Positions 59,788-64,000 of a stretch of 64,000 bases of DNA are shown here, piece by piece. How positions within the stretch are numbered: the stretch's first letter is position 1; each line of letters begins with the position of its first letter. The stretch lies in assembly GCF_031679605.1 (NCBI RefSeq), contig NZ_CP117522.1, forward strand, positions 7,688,001 through 7,752,000, given 5' to 3'. The notes under the pieces were generated by a model. The model was not told the origin of the DNA. It was given only the letters and a program-made list of their open reading frames with translations, and made no database searches. Source of the DNA: Streptomyces luomodiensis (lineage in GTDB: Bacteria; Actinomycetota; Actinomycetes; Streptomycetales; Streptomycetaceae). The position numbers were made by a program, and so were the translations under genes.

Positions 59788-60696
59788 GTGCGTATCGAAC
59801 AGCTGGAATACATCGCCGCGGTCACCCGCCTCGGCTCGCTCCGCCGCGCCGCCGAGGAACTGCATCTGTCCCAGCCCGCGCTCAGCGAGACGGTGCGCAA
59901 TCTGGAACGCGAACTCGGCGTGGACCTGCTGGAGCGCAAGCGCTCCGGCGCCACGATCAGCGCCGAGGGACGGGAGCTGCTGCCGCATATCGTCAGCGTC
60001 ATCGAGGCCGTCGACCGGCTGCGCGGCGCGGCCGGCGACCAGCACCGGGTCAGCCGGATGATCCGGCTGGGCACGGTCAACACCGCGACCGTCCCGCTGC
60101 TGATCCCGGCCGTCCGGGAGTTCCGCGCGACGCACCCGGTGACCCAGGTCGAGGTGGTGGCCGCGCAGCAGGCCGAGATCCACCGGGCGCTGCTGGAGGG
60201 GAGTTTCGACCTGGGCCTGGTCAACTACCTCCAGGGGGACGACGTCCCGCCCGCGCTGGAGACCACCGAGCTGCTGCGCGGCCGCCCGGTGGTCTGTCTG
60301 CGCCCCGACAGCCCGCTGGCGGCCCGGCCGACGGTGAGCGTGGCGGATCTGCTGGACGAGCGGGAGCCGCTGATCGTCATGCGCTCCGGCTATCTCATGC
60401 ACCGTTTCATCCACCGGCTGCTGGCCGGGCGCACCCCGTCCTTCTCGTACTCCACCGACGGGGCCGAGATGGGCAAGCTGATGGTCGCCGAGGGGCTCGG
60501 CGTCACCGTGCTGCCCGACTTCAGCGTCATCGGCGACCCCCTGGAGCGCGGCGGCGCGATCACCTACCGGCCGCTCGCGGACGGCGAGGCCACCGAGGTG
60601 GCGCTGGTGATCCAGCGCCGCCGCTCGGGCTCGGTCCCGCGCGCCGTCCGCGATCTGCACCAGCTCTTCGTACGGCGCGCGGGGACGACGCCCTGA
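59788..60696 (+). CDS. LysR-family transcriptional regulator
   Basis: A 302-aa LysR protein from GTG 59788. The helix-turn-helix is LGSLRRAAEELHLSQPALSETVRNLERELGV in two adjacent parts (~residues 14-45). The effector domain has IRLGTVNTATVPLLIPAV, FDLGLVNYLQGD and MGKLMVAEGLGVTVLPDFSV. It is divergent from the leader peptide and ssu/sfn operon, in the position of CysB/Cbl-type sulfur regulators. It may sense a sulfate-derived metabolite such as APS. The ~208-bp gap to the leader should contain both promoters. Confidence 0.9.
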   Translation: MRIEQLEYIAAVTRLGSLRRAAEELHLSQPALSETVRNLERELGVDLLERKRSGATISAEGRELLPHIVSVIEAVDRLRGAAGDQHRVSRMIRLGTVNTATVPLLIPAVREFRATHPVTQVEVVAAQQAEIHRALLEGSFDLGLVNYLQGDDVPPALETTELLRGRPVVCLRPDSPLAARPTVSVADLLDEREPLIVMRSGYLMHRFIHRLLAGRTPSFSYSTDGAEMGKLMVAEGLGVTVLPDFSVIGDPLERGGAITYRPLADGEATEVALVIQRRRSGSVPRAVRDLHQLFVRRAGTTP

Positions 60697-60736
60697 GCGG
60701 CTACGACGCCGACGCGGCAACGACCGCCTGCGCGGG

Positions 60737-61702
60737 CTACAGCTCCCTGAGCGCGGGCAGCAGTTGCTTCTCGGCCCAGTCCAGGAACGGCCGCTGGTGG
60801 TCGCCGCCGATCTGGACGAGGGCGACGTCCGTGAAGCCCGCGTCCACGTAGGGCCTGATCCGCTCGGTGAACTCCCCGATGTCGTCGCCGCACGGAATGG
60901 ACGCGGCCACGTCCTCGGGCCGTACGAACTGGGTGGCGCCCGCGAAGGAGGCCGGCCCCGGCAGCTCCGAGTTGACCTTCCAGCCGCTCCCGAACCAGCG
61001 GAACTGGTCATGGGCGCGGGCGATCGCCGCGTCCCGGTCGGGGTCGTAGCAGACCGGGATCTGTCCGATCCGCGGCTTCCCGCTGCCGCCGTTGCGGTCG
61101 AACTCCGCCACCAGCTCGGACTTCGGCTCCGTCGCGATCAGGATGTCGGCCAGCTGCCCGGCCAGCAGGCAGGACTGCCGCCCGGAGACGGCGAGGCCGA
61201 TGGGCGGCGGCTGGTCCGGCAGGTCCCACAGCTTGGCCGAGTCGACGTCGTAGTGGGTGCCGTGGTGGGTGACATAGCCGCCGGCGAACAGCGCGCGGAT
61301 GATCTCGATCGCCTCTTGCAGCATCTCCTGCCGCACATCCGCCGACGGCCAGCCCTGGCCGACCACGTGCTCGTTCAGGTTCTCGCCGGACCCGAGCCCC
61401 AGCCGGAACCGCCCCTCGGACAGCAGTTGGAGCGTCGCCGCCTTCTGGGCGACCACCGCCGGGTGGTAGCGCACGGTGGGGCAGGTGACATACGTCGTCA
61501 GCGGGATCGAGGAGGTGGCCTGCGCGGCGGCACCCAGCACGCTCCAGGCGTAGGGCGCGTGTCCCTGGGAGGCCAGCCACGGGAAGTAGTGGTCGGAGGT
61601 CACCGAGAAGTCGAACCCGACCTGCTCGGCCCGGACCACGTCGTCGACGAGCTGACGTGGACCGGCCTGCTCGGTCATCATCGTGTATCCCCATCGAACC
61701 AT
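60737..61702 (-). CDS. Luciferase-like oxidoreductase, probably F420-dependent (Fgd-like)
   Basis: A 321-aa luciferase-like TIM-barrel protein. VRWGYTMMTEQAGPRQLVDDV starts the barrel in two parts, then VTSDHYFPWLASQGHAPYAWSVLGAAA, TTYVTCPTVRYHPAVVAQKAATLQLL (each seen in the usual order), LGLGSGENLNEHVVG and PPIGLAVSGRQS. The SDHYFPW and GSGENLNEH motifs are typical of F420-dependent glucose-6-phosphate dehydrogenase-like enzymes. It probably transfers hydride between F420 and an unknown substrate. It sits 105 bp downstream of the esterase gene and shows no link to the sulfur cluster. Confidence 0.85.
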   Translation of the reverse strand: MVRWGYTMMTEQAGPRQLVDDVVRAEQVGFDFSVTSDHYFPWLASQGHAPYAWSVLGAAAQATSSIPLTTYVTCPTVRYHPAVVAQKAATLQLLSEGRFRLGLGSGENLNEHVVGQGWPSADVRQEMLQEAIEIIRALFAGGYVTHHGTHYDVDSAKLWDLPDQPPPIGLAVSGRQSCLLAGQLADILIATEPKSELVAEFDRNGGSGKPRIGQIPVCYDPDRDAAIARAHDQFRWFGSGWKVNSELPGPASFAGATQFVRPEDVAASIPCGDDIGEFTERIRPYVDAGFTDVALVQIGGDHQRPFLDWAEKQLLPALREL

Positions 61703-61807
61703 GGCCCACGAGTACCGTCCGGCCCGGCTCCCAAACGTCCCAAACCGGCTTCCGGGGCGGGAAACGACTGGTCACGGCGTGCGGCGGCGGCTCACCCGGC
61801 GTAGCCG

Positions 61808-63835
61808 TCAGCCGAGCCTGGCGGAGATGACGGGGGCCAGGCGGTCGGTGATGGTGCGGTGGCCCTTGTCGTTGGGGTGGACGGAGTCGGAAAGGTCGTC
61901 GGAGGCGAGCCAGCCGGTGGTGTCGACGTAGGAGACCCGGGTGTCGCCGGAAGCGGTGACGGCGGCCTGGGTCTCGGTGCCGAACCGGCCGCTGAAGGTG
62001 CGCAGCGCGAAGATCCACGCGTCCGGGTAGGCGGTGCGGACCTTGCGCAGCAGGCTGGCGTAGGCGGCCTGGAACTGCGCCGAGCCGACCCCGCGGCCCA
62101 CGTCGTTGGTGCCGAGGTTGATGACCACCGCGTCCGCCTGGTAGCGGGAGAAGTCCCAGTCGGGGGTGGCGGCGTTCGGGTTCAGCTTGGTGAACTGCTG
62201 CTCCAGGCTCATCCGGTCGTCCGCCGTGTCGACGAGTGCGGCGCCGCCCTGGGCGATCTGGGTGTGGTCGGCGCCGAGCCGCTCGCCGATGAGCCAGCCG
62301 TAGGCGGTGCGGGCGTTCTGCGAGGTGGTGGTGCCCACCGTGATCGAGTCGCCGACGAATTCGATCAGCTTCTCCGGGGCCGGCGGGGCGAAGGTGGTGG
62401 CGCCGCTGTCCAGGGTCAGGCCCTGGAAGACCGCGTCACCGTGGTAGGAGCCCGCGACCACCTGGTAGTTGACCTGGAGGGTGTGGTTTCCGGCCGACAG
62501 CGGGGTCGGGGTGAGGTTCACCGTGCCCTTGGCCTCGTCGTAGAAGGTGGCGGGGCCGCCGTCGATGCTGACCCACAGGTCGATCGCGTTCCGCTGTTTG
62601 AGCCCCACGGTGCGGCCGGTGAAGCCGGTGCGGAAGTAGGCGCCCGCCCAGTAGGGGGTGTAGGCGGTGGCCGAACTCCGGGTGTCCCAGCGGCCGGTGA
62701 ACCTGATGTTGGGGTCGCCCGGCTGGCCGGGGGCGACGGCGGCCGCCTTGGTGGCGGCGGCGCCCACGTCGGCGGCGATGACCGGGGCCAGGCGGTCCGC
62801 GAACTTGGTGTGCCCGGCCTCGTTGGGGTGGCCGTTGCCGTCCTCGTAGTCGGTGCCGTCGGTGAGCCAGCCGGTGGTGTCCACGTAGCGCACCCGGGCG
62901 TCGCCCGCCGCGTTGCGCGCGCTCACGGCCGCCTTGGTCTCCGTCACATAGCGCTTCTTGAGGGTCTGTACGGCGAAGAGGGCCGCGTTCGGGTACGTCG
63001 CGCGGATGTCGCGCAGCAAAGTGGTGTACGCCGACTGGAACTCGGCGCCCGTGACACCGTGCCCGATGTCATTGGTGCCCAGGTTGATGACGACCGCGCT
63101 CGCCTGGTAGCGGGAGAAGTCCCAGTTCTGATCGCCGGTCGAGGCCGTCTTGAAGAACTGCGTGGCCAGTCCCACGCAGCCGTCCTTGCCCACCAGGCAG
63201 TAGCCCGAGCGGGCGATCTGGGTGTGCCGCATGCCCAGCAGCTCGCCGGTCTTCCAGCCGTACGAGTCCAGCGCGAGCCGGTCGGTGAGGGCGCCCGCGG
63301 TGATGGAGTCGCCCACGAACTCGAGGAGCCCGGACGGCACCCGAGGAGCGACGGTGCCCGCGCCCGCGTCCAGGACCAGGCCCTGGAAGACGGTGTCGCC
63401 GGAGCGGTAGGAGACCCGGAGGGTGTGGGTGCCCTGGGGCAGCGGCTGGGGGGTGAGGGTGACGGTGCCCTTGACGCCCGCGTAGAAGACGTCGGCGCCG
63501 CCGTCGACGCTCGCGTAGAAGTTCACCGCCTCCCGGGCCTTGATCTTCACCGTGGTGCCGGTGAACGCGGTCTGGAGGTAGCCGCCGGTCCAGTTGGGGA
63601 CGGCGGCGGTGGCGGAGCTCAGGTCCCAGCGGCCGGTGTAGACGATGTTGGGGTCGGTGACTGAGCCGTCCCCCAGGGCCGCCGCCGGGGTCGCCGCCGG
63701 GGCCGCCGCCGGAGCCGACGCCCGTGCGGTGGCGCCGAGGCCGACCCCCAGTGCGCAGAGCGACGCGGTCATGACAAGAACGAAGAGCGTGCGTAAGGAA
63801 CGTGAGGCGGGCGAGGCGTGCGGGATCGATGGCAT
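61808..63835 (-). CDS. Secreted protein with two tandem CE2-like acetyl esterase modules
   Basis: A 675-aa exported protein. The signal peptide covers ~residues 1-40 (RSLRTLFVLVMTASLCALGV, then ATARA). Two homologous modules follow. Module 1 has a jelly-roll region (~60-165, DPNIVYTGRWD, VNFYASVDGG) and an SGNH hydrolase (GDSITAG, NLGTNDIG, GHPNEAGH). Module 2 repeats this (DPNIRFTGRWD, WVSIDGG, GDSITVG, NLGTNDVG, VHPNDKGH). Each retains the Ser, Asn and His blocks. The jelly-roll plus SGNH order is that of CE2 carbohydrate esterases, which remove acetyl groups from xylan or mannan. CE2 enzymes are normally one module (~350 aa), so this is an internal duplication. Confidence 0.9.
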   Translation of the reverse strand: MPSIPHASPASRSLRTLFVLVMTASLCALGVGLGATARASAPAAAPAATPAAALGDGSVTDPNIVYTGRWDLSSATAAVPNWTGGYLQTAFTGTTVKIKAREAVNFYASVDGGADVFYAGVKGTVTLTPQPLPQGTHTLRVSYRSGDTVFQGLVLDAGAGTVAPRVPSGLLEFVGDSITAGALTDRLALDSYGWKTGELLGMRHTQIARSGYCLVGKDGCVGLATQFFKTASTGDQNWDFSRYQASAVVINLGTNDIGHGVTGAEFQSAYTTLLRDIRATYPNAALFAVQTLKKRYVTETKAAVSARNAAGDARVRYVDTTGWLTDGTDYEDGNGHPNEAGHTKFADRLAPVIAADVGAAATKAAAVAPGQPGDPNIRFTGRWDTRSSATAYTPYWAGAYFRTGFTGRTVGLKQRNAIDLWVSIDGGPATFYDEAKGTVNLTPTPLSAGNHTLQVNYQVVAGSYHGDAVFQGLTLDSGATTFAPPAPEKLIEFVGDSITVGTTTSQNARTAYGWLIGERLGADHTQIAQGGAALVDTADDRMSLEQQFTKLNPNAATPDWDFSRYQADAVVINLGTNDVGRGVGSAQFQAAYASLLRKVRTAYPDAWIFALRTFSGRFGTETQAAVTASGDTRVSYVDTTGWLASDDLSDSVHPNDKGHRTITDRLAPVISARLG

Positions 63836-63868
63836 GAGGGTCCCCTCGAGGAGGTGATGGCTGCTGCC

Positions 63869-63882
63869 TGGGAGCGCTCCCA
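63869..63882. promoter_or_regulatory. CebR-type operator (TGGGAGCGCTCCCA)
   Basis: A perfect 14-bp palindrome identical to the binding site of CebR, the LacI-family cello-oligosaccharide repressor of Streptomyces. It lies 34 bp upstream of the tandem esterase start. This would induce the esterase together with cellulases when cellobiose or cellotriose is present. Confidence 0.92.
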
Positions 63883-64000
63883 GGCGTCCGTGGCTCCACG
63901 ATGGAAGCTCTGAATCGGTTCAACGTCAAGGTGTGCGGCGATGGTCGTCCACGGCGGACGTTCACGGCGTAAGTCCACGGCGGACCCACAGCGAACCTCT

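Noticed and set aside
61859..63664. A 601-aa plus-strand open frame opposite the esterase
   Set aside because: Val/Gly-rich shadow with an internal repeat that only reflects the duplicated CE2 modules on the other strand.

Overview
The window is high-GC actinobacterial DNA, almost certainly from a Streptomyces. The evidence is third-position GC bias with long antisense open frames, frequent GTG starts, 4-bp GTGA/ATGA gene overlaps, an XRE/DUF397 pair, SnoaL-tailed ECF sigma factors, a Cys-rich leader peptide and a perfect CebR operator. No rRNA, tRNA, CRISPR array, integrase or transposase was recognised.

1-29.4 kb is an anti-phage defence island. Cassette A (+) is a partial DUF1998 helicase, a SNF2-type DrmD-like helicase and a 1,374-aa Eco57I/DrmMI-like adenine methyltransferase. 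Cassette B (-), which points at A, reads sigma70-family factor > DrmA helicase > DrmB > compact SF1 helicase, with 4-bp overlaps between the last three. Between A and B lie an XRE/DUF397 pair, a frameshifted anti-sigma-like ATPase, an EcsC-like protein and a small frameshifted gene. Divergent from B is cassette C (+): McrB-McrC plus a RelE-like/UvrD fusion. A methyltransferase with its own N-terminal helix-turn-helix ends the island. Together A and B supply every class 1 DISARM protein type except DrmC. A sigma factor leading the drmAB operon is the most unusual feature of the window.

29.4-34.8 kb holds two facing ECF sigma factors with SnoaL-like tails, an NDH-2-like flavoprotein and a cytochrome P450.

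34.8-43.4 kb is a sugar-acid operon: manD, uxuB, an MHS-family permease, an L-gulonate/L-idonate-type 5-dehydrogenase, kdgK and eda. These enzymes are enough to take L-gulonate to pyruvate and glyceraldehyde-3-phosphate. A GntR/FadR regulator is divergent. The same 34-bp promoter/operator lies before manD and before a truncated cyclase gene.

43.4-48.9 kb is a minus-strand operon: PAPS sulfotransferase, GT4 glycosyltransferase, cysC, cysD, cysN. It pairs PAPS supply with its use, probably for a sulfated cell-surface glycan.

49.0-56.1 kb is a carboxylic-acid utilisation cluster: PDC-lactonase-like amidohydrolase, 2-hydroxycarboxylate transporter, beta-decarboxylating dehydrogenase, aldehyde dehydrogenase, cupin, ABM monooxygenase and a double-winged-helix GntR regulator. 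It ends in a perfect 12-bp hairpin.

56.1-60.7 kb is an organosulfur-scavenging operon (ssuE, sfnB-like, ssuD). Upstream of it are a Cys-Cys-Cys leader peptide, a hairpin and the internally deleted remnant of a SfnG-type gene. A LysR regulator is divergent.

60.7-64.0 kb has a luciferase-like (F420-type) oxidoreductase and a secreted protein with two complete CE2-like esterase modules, which has a perfect CebR-type operator just upstream.
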